Of a stretch of 13,915 bases of DNA, positions 1-7,541 are shown piece by piece. How positions within the stretch are numbered: the stretch's first letter is position 1; each line of letters begins with the position of its first letter. The stretch covers positions 1-13,915 of the forward strand of contig JACQGW010000107.1 of assembly GCA_016199325.1 (NCBI GenBank), read 5' to 3'. This stretch comes from Chloroflexota bacterium. GTDB lineage: Bacteria > Chloroflexota > Dehalococcoidia > JACQGW01. Made by a program: the position numbers and the translations under genes. A model generated the notes under the pieces. The model saw nothing but the letters and a program-made list of their open reading frames with translations, made no database searches and was not told where the DNA came from.

Positions 1-673
1 CGCCGATCAGCCCGGCGGTCTCGGCCGTCCCCGGCAGGTGGATCGAGACGACGTCGGCGGCGGCGAGCAGGTCGTCGAGCGCGGCGGGCCTTGCGCCGAA
101 CACCGGCGCTCGCTCCTCGACGTGGCGCCCCCAGGCGAGCACCGCTATGCCGAACCCGCGGGCTATCGTGGCGACCCGCTGGGCGATGTGGCCGAAGCCG
201 ACCAGGCCCAGCGTCTTTCCCCGCAGATCGAAGCCCCGCACGCGGCTCCGCTCCCAATCGCCCGTCGCCCGGAGCGCCGCGTCGGCGCGGGCGATGCCGC
301 GGGCTATCGCGAGCATGAGCCCGACGGCGTGCTCGGCGACGGCGTTGGCGCTGCCGCCCGGCGCGTTCGTCACCCAGACGCCGGCCGCGCGGGCGGCGGC
401 GAGGTCGACATATTCGACGCCGACGCCGTGGACGGCGACGATCCGCAGGCGCGGCATCCCCCGGATGATCTCGGCCGTGATGAAGCCCGGCTGGAGGTAG
501 ATCGCCGTGGCGTCGTGGGCGACGGCGAGGAAGGCGTCCGCCTCGCCGGGCGTGAATGGGCGGTGCTCCATGTCATAGGGAACCACCGGGCCAAAGGCGC
601 CCAGGTGCCGCTCGAGCAGGTCGAGCGGCGCAGGGAAGACGGCGCTCGTCGTCGCGACGGTCTTCTGCGTCAC
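1..673 (-). CDS. D-2-hydroxyacid dehydrogenase, NAD(P)-binding (partial, C-terminus beyond left edge)
   Basis: This gene encodes the first about 224 residues of a D-isomer-specific 2-hydroxyacid dehydrogenase, a cytosolic enzyme that reversibly reduces 2-oxoacids with NAD(P)H. The N-terminal part (1-100) has the catalytic-domain pattern, including IVAVHGVGVEYVDLAAA at about residues 78-94 and VTNAPGGSANAVAEHAVGL at about 101-119. The Rossmann motif GLVGFGHIAQRV follows at 156-167, and VVSIHLPGTAET at 208-219 is the usual strand after the NAD site. The catalytic Arg, Glu and His lie beyond the edge, so activity and substrate cannot be judged. The start is GTG, and its GTGA overlaps the TGA of the upstream thiamine-diphosphate enzyme gene by 4 nt, a typical translational-coupling arrangement. 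The family is certain. Whether it acts on glyoxylate, hydroxypyruvate, phosphoglycerate or another acid is not resolved. Confidence 0.9.
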   Translation of the reverse strand, partial: MTQKTVATTSAVFPAPLDLLERHLGAFGPVVPYDMEHRPFTPGEADAFLAVAHDATAIYLQPGFITAEIIRGMPRLRIVAVHGVGVEYVDLAAARAAGVWVTNAPGGSANAVAEHAVGLMLAIARGIARADAALRATGDWERSRVRGFDLRGKTLGLVGFGHIAQRVATIARGFGIAVLAWGRHVEERAPVFGARPAALDDLLAAADVVSIHLPGTAETAGLIG

Positions 674-2352
674 GCCCACGGCGCCTGCACGGAGAGCGGG
701 ACTTCGACGACCGCTGGCCCGCCGCACCGCGCGGCGGCATCCAGGCACCTGGCGAAGTCGTTGGGACCGGCCACGCGAAAACCGGCCGCGCCCATCGCTT
801 CGGCAAGCCGGGCGAAATCCGGTGTCTCGAGGTCTGCTGCATAGGTGCGGCCCGCGAATCGGGCCTCTTGCTGGCGCCGAATCGACGAGAAGCCACGGTC
901 ATTGCAGACGATCGCCAGGACGGGCACGCGATGCTGCACCGCCGTCGAGAGCTCCGCCATAGTGAACATGAAAGCGCCGTCGCCCGCCAGCGCCACCACC
1001 GAAGAGCCCGGCGCGGCCAGCTTGGCGCCGATCGCCGCCGGCAGGGCAAACCCCAGGGTATTGAAATGCATCGGGAAATGGTAGGATCGAGGCTGGTTCG
1101 TCCGCCACGCAGCAGCGGCCCAGAGCCCGATCAGACTATCGCCCATCAGGATGGTCTGGTCGCCAAGCACCGATCGGACGTCGGCAAGAAGATCGGCTCC
1201 CCAGCCAAGTCGAGAGCGGGCGTGCTCGGCGACGAAAGCGCGGGCACGATCGAGCTGCGACGGGGTGAAACAGCTCTCCCGCGAGGCCGCCGGGAGGAGC
1301 GCCAGCAGCTCGCCCAGCACGTCTTTCGCATCGCCGATGACGGCAACCTCACACGGGTAGTTTCTATTGATCTCCGCCGGGTCGACGTCGATGTGAACGA
1401 CGCCCCGCGGCACCGGCATCTGCCAGTCACAGGTGGATGCCGACGAGAACCGCCCGCCCACGACGATCAGGGGATCTGCCGAGGCGACGATCTCGGCTAT
1501 CGGGCCGTGGAGAGCCCAGGGACTCCACAACGAGAGGGTCGCCAGATACAGGGGATGGTCCTCCCGGAGAGATCCTTTCCCCAGGGCGGTCGTCAGCACC
1601 GGCGCCCCCAGTCGCTCGGCGAGCGCGGTCAGCTCCGAAGCAGCTCCGGCACGGTTGACGCCGCCACCGGCGTAGATCACCGGGCGAGAGCCACGGCGGA
1701 TGCGTGCCACCGCTCGCTCGAGGGAAGCCACGTCGGGCTGTGCCCTGGTGAGGGCGAACGGCCGGCACGAGGGAACGGTGCCGGATGCTGAAAGGACGTC
1801 GACCGGTATCTCGACGTGAATCGGCCGCGGGCGCTGCGTCTGATGCCAGGCGATCGCCCGGGCGATCAGGCCGGGGATCTCCTCGACCCGCCCGGCCTGA
1901 CGGTTCCAGGCGGTAACGGAGCTCAGCGCCGCCAGATGGTTCTTCAGCTCGTGGATGACCCCCCGCTCCTGCCCGATCAGCGCACTGGGAATCTGGCTGG
2001 TCACGGCCAACACCGGGGACGAATCGGCGTAGGCCTCACCCAGCGCCGTCATGGCGTTGGTCGCCCCTGGCCCGCCGACGAGCAGGGCGACCCCGGTGCG
2101 CCCGCCGACACGGGCATACCCGTCCGCCATGAAACCGGCTCCCTGCTCGTGGCGCGGCAGAATGTGCCGAATCCGGGCCTCCGACGCCAGCGCATCGTAG
2201 ATGTCCAGGCTATGGCCGGCCGGAATCCCGAAGACGGTGTCGACGGCGTGGGCAACCAGGGCGCGGACGACGGCCTGTCCGCCGGTCAGGACCTCGGCTA
2301 TCGCTCCATCGGACGCCGATGGCTGGCCGGCGGCTGCGCCTGCAACGGTCAT
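670..2352 (-). CDS. Thiamine-diphosphate-dependent 2-oxoacid decarboxylase/acetolactate synthase-like enzyme
   Basis: This 560-residue protein has full family length with the three usual domains: an N-terminal pyrimidine-binding domain (about 22-190), a central Rossmann-like domain (about 205-350) and a C-terminal pyrophosphate-binding domain (about 380-550). RHEQGAGFMADGYAR at 67-81 carries the cofactor-activating Glu (E69), and GGPGATN lies at 93-99. The Mg/ThDP motif is GDG 457-459 through N484. Such enzymes decarboxylate 2-oxoacids or join the resulting carbanion to an acceptor. From memory, the N-terminal wording resembles the 5-guanidino-2-oxopentanoate decarboxylase (AruI-like) branch more than biosynthetic acetolactate synthase, and no regulatory subunit gene is adjacent. 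The ATG lies 16 nt after the permease stop and has a GAGGGAG ribosome site. Its TGA overlaps the next gene. A role on a 2-oxoacid shared with the neighbouring dehydrogenase is inferred. Confidence 0.88.
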   Translation of the reverse strand: MTVAGAAAGQPSASDGAIAEVLTGGQAVVRALVAHAVDTVFGIPAGHSLDIYDALASEARIRHILPRHEQGAGFMADGYARVGGRTGVALLVGGPGATNAMTALGEAYADSSPVLAVTSQIPSALIGQERGVIHELKNHLAALSSVTAWNRQAGRVEEIPGLIARAIAWHQTQRPRPIHVEIPVDVLSASGTVPSCRPFALTRAQPDVASLERAVARIRRGSRPVIYAGGGVNRAGAASELTALAERLGAPVLTTALGKGSLREDHPLYLATLSLWSPWALHGPIAEIVASADPLIVVGGRFSSASTCDWQMPVPRGVVHIDVDPAEINRNYPCEVAVIGDAKDVLGELLALLPAASRESCFTPSQLDRARAFVAEHARSRLGWGADLLADVRSVLGDQTILMGDSLIGLWAAAAWRTNQPRSYHFPMHFNTLGFALPAAIGAKLAAPGSSVVALAGDGAFMFTMAELSTAVQHRVPVLAIVCNDRGFSSIRRQQEARFAGRTYAADLETPDFARLAEAMGAAGFRVAGPNDFARCLDAAARCGGPAVVEVPLSVQAPWA

Positions 2353-2368
2353 TGTCTCGGTCTCCCTC

Positions 2369-3199
2369 TCAGTTGCGGGCCTTCCAGTACAGCACCAATC
2401 CCTCCGCCAGGCTCACGATCCCGTACAGGGCAAGCCCCGCCACACTCAGAACCGCGATGGAAGCCATGACCATGGGCGTATCCACCAGCGCCGTGGCAAA
2501 GATGATCAGGTAGCCGAGACCCTGCTGAGCCGTGACGAACTCCGCGACGATGATGCCGATGATGGACAGCGTCATCGCCACCTTCATCCCGGCAAAGATG
2601 TACGGCAGCGCATGCGGGAAGCGAATCTTCAGGAAGATGTCCTGCTTGGACCCCGAGAACGCCCGCCCCATCCGGACGAGGTCGGGGTCAACGCCGTTCA
2701 GGCCGGTGGCCGTATTCACCACCACCGGGAAGAACGAGATGAAGAAAGCGATGGCCAGGCGGGACGTGTCGCTCAACCCGAACCAGATGACGAAGAGCGG
2801 CGCCAGGGCGATCTTCGGGATGATCTGCAGCATCACCACATAGGGGTACACGCCGATCCGGAAGAACCGGGAGTAGCTGAACAGGACACCCAGGGAGACG
2901 CCGATGACCACCGCCAGGACGAAGCCGCCGATCGTCAAGGAGACCGTCGGCCAGGTGTGCTGAAGGAGCAGATCTCGCTTCTGGACGGCTGTCGTTGCGA
3001 TGACCAGTGGGCTGGGCAGGAGCACCTCTCGGACGCCAAACGCCCGGACTCCCCACTCCCACAGGGTGATGACCAGCGCGCCGACGGCGACCGGCCAGAC
3101 CACGTCCAGGCCGCGCTGCCGGACGCGGAGGATGGTCGACCGCCAGATTCTCGCCCCCGGGGCCGCTGCGCTCGGGCCGAGTATGGCATCCGATTCCAT
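2369..3199 (-). CDS. ABC transporter permease, SsuC/TauC (nitrate/sulfonate/taurine) family
   Basis: This is an inner-membrane permease of about 276 residues, the usual size for the BPD_transp_1 family. Hydrophobic segments are clear, including VWPVAVGALVITLWEW near the N-terminus, then VSLTIGGFVLAVVIGVSLG, VVMLQIIPKIALAPLFVIW and LAIAFFISFFPVVVNTATG. The cytoplasmic coupling (EAA-type) loop follows, with DLVRMGRAFSGSKQDIFLKIRFPHALPYI in pieces, and then the typical IIVAEFVTAQQGLGYLI. The ATG at 3199 is chosen because GGAGG stands 5 nt upstream. A GTG four codons earlier (3211) is possible but has no better ribosome site. The coding region starts 12 nt after the ATPase stop codon. It forms the channel of the importer with the ATPase and binding protein upstream, and the family does not by itself reveal the substrate. 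Confidence 0.9.
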   Translation of the reverse strand: MESDAILGPSAAAPGARIWRSTILRVRQRGLDVVWPVAVGALVITLWEWGVRAFGVREVLLPSPLVIATTAVQKRDLLLQHTWPTVSLTIGGFVLAVVIGVSLGVLFSYSRFFRIGVYPYVVMLQIIPKIALAPLFVIWFGLSDTSRLAIAFFISFFPVVVNTATGLNGVDPDLVRMGRAFSGSKQDIFLKIRFPHALPYIFAGMKVAMTLSIIGIIVAEFVTAQQGLGYLIIFATALVDTPMVMASIAVLSVAGLALYGIVSLAEGLVLYWKARN

Positions 3200-3204
3200 C
3201 CTAT

Positions 3205-3209
3205 CCTCC
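3205..3209 (-). promoter_or_regulatory. Ribosome binding site deciding the permease start
   Basis: GGAGG on the minus strand lies 5 nt before the ATG at 3199. The alternative GTG at 3211 would place this site inside the coding region, so the ATG is preferred. Confidence 0.7.
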
Positions 3210-3211
3210 AC

Positions 3212-4030
3212 CTACTTCGCCGAGCCCAGGAGCACTGTCTCGTCGGTCAGCGCGGGACCATTGTGGTGACTGTGCTCGATGAGCCGGCGAAGGATCGCGC
3301 AGTAGCGGTTGAACTCCGCCGACTCCTCGATCTCGATGTTGCGGGGCCGCGGCAGATCGATCCGGATGTCGTCGCGGATGACGCTCGGCCGCTGGGTCAT
3401 GACGAGGACCCGGTCCGACAGGTAGACGGCCTCCCGGATGCTGTGGGTCACAAACAGGACGGTTACCCGTTGCTGCTCCCAGATCCGGAGCAGCTCGCGG
3501 TTCATCTCATCTCGGGTCATCGCGTCCAGGGCGCTGAACGGCTCATCCATAAGCAGGAGGTTCGGCTCCTGGACGAGCCCCCGGCAGATCGCGACTCGCT
3601 GCTGCATCCCCCCCGACAGCTCATGGGGCAGTCGCCGCTCGAACTCGCGCAGACCGGTCATCTCGAGCAGTTGCCGGGCCCGGTCCTGGAAGGTCCGCCG
3701 GTCCAGCTTGAGCAGCTCGATCGGGAGCAGAACGTTGTCCAGCACCGAGCGCCACGGCAGCAACAGCGGGCTCTGGAAGACCATGCCCGTACCCCGGCGC
3801 GGGCCCGCCACCACGGTCCCGTCGACGCTCACCCGACCCCCGGTTGGCTGAATGAGCCCGCCGACCATCAAGAGCAACGAGCTCTTGCCGCAGCCGCTGG
3901 GCCCCAGCAGGCTGATGAACTCGCCATAGCGTGCGGCGAACGACGCCGCCCGAATCGCCTCGATGGCGCCGCGACCGCGCCCATAGGTATGGCGAACACC
4001 TTCGACCCGCACGTGGACACTGTCGTTCAT
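3212..4030 (-). CDS. ABC transporter ATP-binding protein, SsuB/TauB family
   Basis: This cytoplasmic ATPase of 272 residues powers the importer made with the permease just downstream and the lipoprotein just upstream. All nucleotide-binding parts are intact: Walker A GPSGCGKS (43-50), Q-loop Q86 in GMVFQSPLLLPW, signature LSGGMQQR (138-145), Walker B LLLMDEP (158-164), D-loop SALD (166-169) and switch His H196 in VTHSIREAVYLSDRV. The LLPWRSVLDNV segment after the Q-loop is characteristic of the nitrate/sulfonate/taurine subfamily. The ATG at 4030 lies 69 nt after the binding-protein stop, and this gap contains a stem-loop. The ribosome site is weak (GGGTGA), which may lower its expression relative to the binding protein. 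Family is near certain and substrate is unknown. Confidence 0.95.
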   Translation of the reverse strand: MNDSVHVRVEGVRHTYGRGRGAIEAIRAASFAARYGEFISLLGPSGCGKSSLLLMVGGLIQPTGGRVSVDGTVVAGPRRGTGMVFQSPLLLPWRSVLDNVLLPIELLKLDRRTFQDRARQLLEMTGLREFERRLPHELSGGMQQRVAICRGLVQEPNLLLMDEPFSALDAMTRDEMNRELLRIWEQQRVTVLFVTHSIREAVYLSDRVLVMTQRPSVIRDDIRIDLPRPRNIEIEESAEFNRYCAILRRLIEHSHHNGPALTDETVLLGSAK

Positions 4031-4081
4031 GATTGGATTTCACCCGGCCTGGGGCCTCGAAGCCGTCCCCCATCAACGCGA

Positions 4082-4097
4082 CGGGAGATACCTCCCG
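4082..4097 (-). other. Stem-loop just after the binding-protein stop codon
   Basis: CGGGAG pairs perfectly with CTCCCG around a 4-base loop, starting 2 nt past the TAG (4102-4100) of the binding-protein gene. No T-run follows, so it is not a convincing intrinsic terminator. It could stabilise the 3' end of the upstream message, as known for other ABC importer operons that make excess binding protein. That role is inference. Confidence 0.5.
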
Positions 4098-4099
4098 GC

Positions 4100-5245
4100 C
4101 TATGAGCGGACGAACTGGAGGTACTGGGCGACATTCGACTTCGCCTTCTCCAGCTCCTGTTCCGTCAGCTTCACCTTGCCGATGAACTGATTGGTGAATA
4201 CGTCGCTCGGGCGGAGCTGCTTGTCGAGGCCCATGTACTTCCCGACCAGCTCAATCGTGCTGGTGACGGTCTTCTCGTCCATGTAGCCCATCCCACTCGC
4301 GACCTGAATGGGATCGAGGCCCATCGCATTGGTGAAACCAAGCCCGCTCACCACGGCGTCACGGTTCTTCTCGCTTTCCTGGAGCTCCTTGATGGCGTTG
4401 ATGAAAATGTCGACGCTTTCGGCCGGGTTCAAGTGGGTAAACTTGATCGCTTCCAATGCCCCGTCGACGAAGGCCTGCACCACCTCCGGCCGCTCCTTCA
4501 CCGTCTTGGCCTGTGTCAGGATGCCCTGATCGTACATTTCCAGCCCGTGATCTGCATAGAGCAGGCTGCGGACCTTGATCCCGCGGGCCATCAGCGGCGG
4601 GATCTCGGTGACCGAATATCCGCTCAGCGCGTCGATCTTGCGATCGATCAGGCTGGGGTGTCGGACGGCGGCGCCGAGGAACTGGAACTTGACGGTGTTG
4701 CCGTCCAGGCCGGTTTTCTGGACGAAGGCCGGCCAGAGCTGGAAATCGCCGGTCGTCGGCGTGGCGCCGATCGTCTTGCCCTCCAGGTCCTTCGGCGTCT
4801 TGATCGGGCTATCGTCGAGGACGAAGATGCCCATCGGGAGCTTGTAGACCTGCATGGCGATGGCGATGCTCTCCAGTCCCTTGCCGTTGTTGATGATCTG
4901 GGCGCTCATGCTCGCCTGGACGAAGTCCTGCTCCCCCAGGGCGGCCCGCTTGCTCGAATCCCCTGAGCCAAACCCGCGCGTGACGGCAACCTCCAGGCCG
5001 CGGCTCTGCCAGAAGCCCTTGTCGCGTGCCACGAAGAGGAACAGGTTCGATCCCTGCGGCAGCCAGGACGCCATGGCCTTGACCTGCGTCTTCTGCTGCC
5101 GCGCTCCCGGGATGTTCGTGGTGCTCGGCGCGGGCGCACAGGCGCCGATAAGCCCGGTCGCCATTGCCCCGCCGGCGAAGACCCCTGCTACAGTGACCCT
5201 CAAGAAGGTGCGTCGAGAAACCCGGGACCCCTTGCTGCCGCTCAT
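4100..5245 (-). CDS. ABC transporter substrate-binding lipoprotein, NMT1/SsuA-like, with Tat-type signal
   Basis: This 381-residue exported protein would capture the ligand and deliver it to the permease. The N-terminus has a twin-arginine pattern SRRTFLR (10-16), a hydrophobic stretch and a lipobox IGAC with the lipidated Cys at C36, followed by a Pro/Ser/Thr linker. The mature part has NMT1/SsuA features: KAMASWLPQGSNLFLFVARDKGFWQSRGLEVAV, in pieces, at the start of lobe 1, then ITTPKDLEGKTIG-like text (SPIKTPKDLEGKTIGATP) and late helices with QAFVDGALEAIKF. The ATG at 5245 is chosen because GGGGAG precedes it by 5 nt and the Tat signal then begins at residue 8. A longer reading from 5350 would add 35 residues that are low in signal character and partly encoded by a 17-bp duplication. 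The ligand is not predictable; the family includes binders of nitrate, sulfonates, taurine, thiamine precursors and aromatic acids. Confidence 0.9.
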   Translation of the reverse strand: MSGSKGSRVSRRTFLRVTVAGVFAGGAMATGLIGACAPAPSTTNIPGARQQKTQVKAMASWLPQGSNLFLFVARDKGFWQSRGLEVAVTRGFGSGDSSKRAALGEQDFVQASMSAQIINNGKGLESIAIAMQVYKLPMGIFVLDDSPIKTPKDLEGKTIGATPTTGDFQLWPAFVQKTGLDGNTVKFQFLGAAVRHPSLIDRKIDALSGYSVTEIPPLMARGIKVRSLLYADHGLEMYDQGILTQAKTVKERPEVVQAFVDGALEAIKFTHLNPAESVDIFINAIKELQESEKNRDAVVSGLGFTNAMGLDPIQVASGMGYMDEKTVTSTIELVGKYMGLDKQLRPSDVFTNQFIGKVKLTEQELEKAKSNVAQYLQFVRS

Positions 5246-5250
5246 TGCAT

Positions 5251-5256
5251 CTCCCC
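5251..5256 (-). promoter_or_regulatory. Ribosome binding site deciding the binding-protein start
   Basis: GGGGAG on the minus strand lies 5 nt before the ATG at 5245. It is part of a six-G run created by the adjacent 17-bp duplication. Confidence 0.6.
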
Positions 5257-5287
5257 CCAATGCTCTTTCCCCCCCAATGCTCTTTCC
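5254..5287. repeat. Perfect 17-bp tandem duplication in the binding-protein leader
   Basis: The 17-bp unit that reads GGAAAGAGCATTGGGGG on the minus strand occurs twice, back to back (5254-5270 and 5271-5287), without mismatch. It lies directly upstream of the ribosome site of the binding-protein gene and duplicates its G-run. A period of 17 would shift frame, which supports its being noncoding leader rather than coding sequence. Confidence 0.85.
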
Positions 5288-5362
5288 CTCTCTGCTCTGA
5301 CCCACGAGGCCGGACCGAACGGAAGGCCGGTTTCCGGGACGTTTCGCCATCGCTTCGGCCGC

Positions 5363-6172
5363 TCACCTCCCGCGAAAGATGGGTTTTCGCCTTTCCTTGA
5401 ACGCCGTGTACGCTTCAAGAACGTCTTCCGTCGGATAGAGGGATCCCGTCGCGAAGAGCTCGAGCTCCATCGCCGTGCGCAGATCGGCGCCAAAGCCGCG
5501 ATTGAGCGCGCGCTTGGCCAGCCCGACGCCGAGCGGGGACGTCTCTCGGAGCTCGCCGATCAGCTCCTGGACGGCAGCCTGGAACCCGTCCGCCGGCGCC
5601 ACCCGGCTGACCAGCCCGATCCGCTCCGATTCCGCCGCGTCGATCAGTCGCCCCGTCATGATGAGATCCTTCGCCCGCCCGAGGCCGACCAGGCGCGCCA
5701 GACGCTGGCCCCCGCCGTCCGGGAATGCGCCGAGCTTCGTCTCCGGCAGGCCCAGCCGGATACCCGGAGCGGCGATGCGGAAGTCGCACGCCATGGCGAG
5801 CTCCAGCGCCCCGCCAACCGTCACACCGTTGAGCGCCGCGATGACCGGCTTCTCGAGGTCCTCGACCTGCTCGAAGACCGCCTGCCACCGGCGCACGATG
5901 GCCCGTGCCCCGGCGCCGCGCCCGCGCTCGTGCAGCACGCGCACCATGTCGACGTCCACTCCACAGGAGAACGCGCGTCCCGCTCCGGTGATCACGACGG
6001 CGCGGACCTCGTCCATCTGCTCGACGCGACGCAGGATGGCCGACAGGCCGGCGAACATGCCCTCCGTCAGGGCGTTCAGCTTTTGCGGCCGATTGAAGGT
6101 GATCGTCAGGACGTCGCCGTCGAGGCTGTCGAGCAGCTCGGCCTCGGCCGGCGTCGATTCAGCGTGGACCAT
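5363..6172 (-). CDS. Enoyl-CoA hydratase/isomerase (crotonase) family protein
   Basis: This crotonase-fold protein of 269 residues has the typical length. Such enzymes act on acyl-CoA thioesters held in an oxyanion hole, most often adding water to a 2-enoyl-CoA. Oxyanion-hole strands are visible as VITGAGRAFSCGVDV (about 61-75) and IAALNGVTVGGALELAMACDF (in pieces, about 112-131). Both acidic residues of true hydratases appear present: E124 in GGALELAM and E144 in LGLPETKLG, matching rat mitochondrial E144 and E164. The following loop reads FPDGGGQRL, with an Asp and apparently one residue less than the common P-x-x-G-G-T-Q-R-L. The ATG at 6172 is preferred over TTG at 6187 because GGAGG lies 5 nt upstream of it. 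It overlaps the CoA ligase gene by 14 nt, so its substrate is probably the ligase product. Confidence 0.9.
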   Translation of the reverse strand: MVHAESTPAEAELLDSLDGDVLTITFNRPQKLNALTEGMFAGLSAILRRVEQMDEVRAVVITGAGRAFSCGVDVDMVRVLHERGRGAGARAIVRRWQAVFEQVEDLEKPVIAALNGVTVGGALELAMACDFRIAAPGIRLGLPETKLGAFPDGGGQRLARLVGLGRAKDLIMTGRLIDAAESERIGLVSRVAPADGFQAAVQELIGELRETSPLGVGLAKRALNRGFGADLRTAMELELFATGSLYPTEDVLEAYTAFKERRKPIFRGR

Positions 6173-7541
6173 CTGCCCCTCCCGCAAAAACCTGCCGGGT
6201 ATCCTTGACTCGCCTCGCCTTGAACGTCGTCCGCTCCAGGGAGCTCCTGGGAACGATCTCTACGTCGGGCCGGAAGTGGAGCTCCGACCGGAGCGCCTCC
6301 TGGATCCGGCGAGCGAGCTCACCGGACTCCTCGACGCGCTCCGCGCGCGGCTCGACCTGGACGACACAGCGGTCGACCCGCTTCGCCGAATCGTGGGAGA
6401 GCTCGATCCGGTATTCCGGCCCCAGCTCGCCGAAGCTCCGAACAACCTTCTCAACCTGAGTCGGATAGAAGTTGGTGCCACGGAAGATGAGCATATCGTC
6501 GGCCCGACCCACGATCCCGCCAGGTGAACGCGCCAGCGTTCGGCCGCACCGGCAGGGCTCCGGCGTAATGCGGATCAGATCGTTGGTCCAGTAGCGGACG
6601 AGAGGAAAGCCGGTGTGGGACAGGTGGGTGAGCACCATGACGCCGGGATCGCCCGCCGGCACTGGCTCCTTCGTTGCGGGGTCGATCACTTCGACGAGGA
6701 CATGGTCTTCCGGCCAGTGGATGCCCGCCTGTTCAATGCACTCCGAGGCGAGGCTCATCCCGATCTCGGTCGCGCCGTAGTAGTCGAACGCCTTGAGCCC
6801 GAGGGCCTCCTCGAGGGCATGCCGAGTGGATTGCACGGCCGTCCCCGGCTCGCCGCCAAACAGGCCGACCTCCAGCCGCAGGTCGGCGCGACGGGCGGTC
6901 TCGGCAACTCGCTCGGCCAGGTAGAGCGCAAACGACGGCGTCGCGACCAGGACGTGCGGGCCGAGATCGAGGAGGTAGGCGACCTGCCGGTCGGTGCCGC
7001 CGGCGGCACCGACCGGGATGACGAAGCCGCCGATCCGCTCGGCAAACAACTGGGCGGAGATACCGCCGGCCCAGAGCCCGTATGAGAGCGCATTCTGGAC
7101 GATCATGCCCGGTCGGATGCCGACGGCCCAGAACGCACGGGCGCCAACCTCCACCATGTATTCCAGATCGCTCGCGCTCCACACGGCGTTGACCGGACGG
7201 CCGGTCGTACCCGTCGTCGGGTGCAGCTCGCGCCGCTCGGCCGGCTCAGCGGTCGTCAGGCGGCCGAGCGGCGGGTGATGCATCTGCTCGTCACGGAGCT
7301 CGTCTTTGGTGACGAAGGGGAGCCGCCGGAGATCGTCCAGGCGCCTGACGTCCTCGGGCGTCACGCTGGCGTGCTCGAACCGCTCGCGATGAAACGCGCT
7401 GCGGTCGTACACCCTCTGGATCTGTTCCTGAAGACGCTGCAACTGCAGGCCTTCGAGCTGCGGGCGCGGCAGCGCTTCGATCGCCGGGTCGTAGTATGGC
7501 TGCGTGTTGCTCGGAATCGGGGACCTCGCGAACCCAATCAT
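6159..7541 (-). CDS. PaaK-type CoA ligase (phenylacetate-CoA ligase family, AMP-forming)
   Basis: This 460-residue cytosolic adenylate-forming enzyme would activate a carboxylic acid with ATP and CoA. The ATP loop TTGTTGRP is at 109-116, with HPTTGT before it as in the PaaK branch. YYGATEIG (254-261) is the adenine/acyl-binding motif. YWTNDLIRI (317-325) holds the ribose-binding Asp D321, and GIVGRADDMLIFRGTNFYP, in pieces (342-360), is the hinge and C-terminal-domain entry typical of PaaK. K441 in TFKARRVKD is the likely adenylation lysine. Length suits PaaK (about 430-460) rather than the longer acetyl-CoA synthetases. The ATG shares one base with the thioesterase stop (TGATG), and the 3' end overlaps the hydratase gene by 14 nt. 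Arylacetate or benzoate-like acids are the commonest substrates in the family, but specificity is not shown. Confidence 0.92.
   Translation of the reverse strand: MIGFARSPIPSNTQPYYDPAIEALPRPQLEGLQLQRLQEQIQRVYDRSAFHRERFEHASVTPEDVRRLDDLRRLPFVTKDELRDEQMHHPPLGRLTTAEPAERRELHPTTGTTGRPVNAVWSASDLEYMVEVGARAFWAVGIRPGMIVQNALSYGLWAGGISAQLFAERIGGFVIPVGAAGGTDRQVAYLLDLGPHVLVATPSFALYLAERVAETARRADLRLEVGLFGGEPGTAVQSTRHALEEALGLKAFDYYGATEIGMSLASECIEQAGIHWPEDHVLVEVIDPATKEPVPAGDPGVMVLTHLSHTGFPLVRYWTNDLIRITPEPCRCGRTLARSPGGIVGRADDMLIFRGTNFYPTQVEKVVRSFGELGPEYRIELSHDSAKRVDRCVVQVEPRAERVEESGELARRIQEALRSELHFRPDVEIVPRSSLERTTFKARRVKDTRQVFAGGADGPR
6176..6183 (-). promoter_or_regulatory. Ribosome binding site deciding the hydratase start
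   Basis: GGGAGGGG on the minus strand lies just upstream of the ATG at 6172, with its GGAGG core 5 nt away. It is inside the 3' end of the CoA ligase gene, consistent with coupled translation. Confidence 0.65.

Noticed and set aside
556..1791. Open frame of 411 codons on the plus strand
   Set aside because: It is antisense to the ThDP enzyme, whose cofactor motifs are complete; the peptide is Arg/Gly-rich and unlike a folded protein.
2201..4105. Long open frame of 634 codons on the plus strand
   Set aside because: It is antisense to the permease and ATPase genes, which have intact motifs. High GC leaves antisense frames open, and its translation is Asp/Arg/His-rich without any domain.
5246..5350. 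N-terminal extension of the binding protein
   Set aside because: The Tat/lipoprotein signal starts directly after the ATG at 5245 with its own ribosome site; the extension includes the 17-bp duplication.
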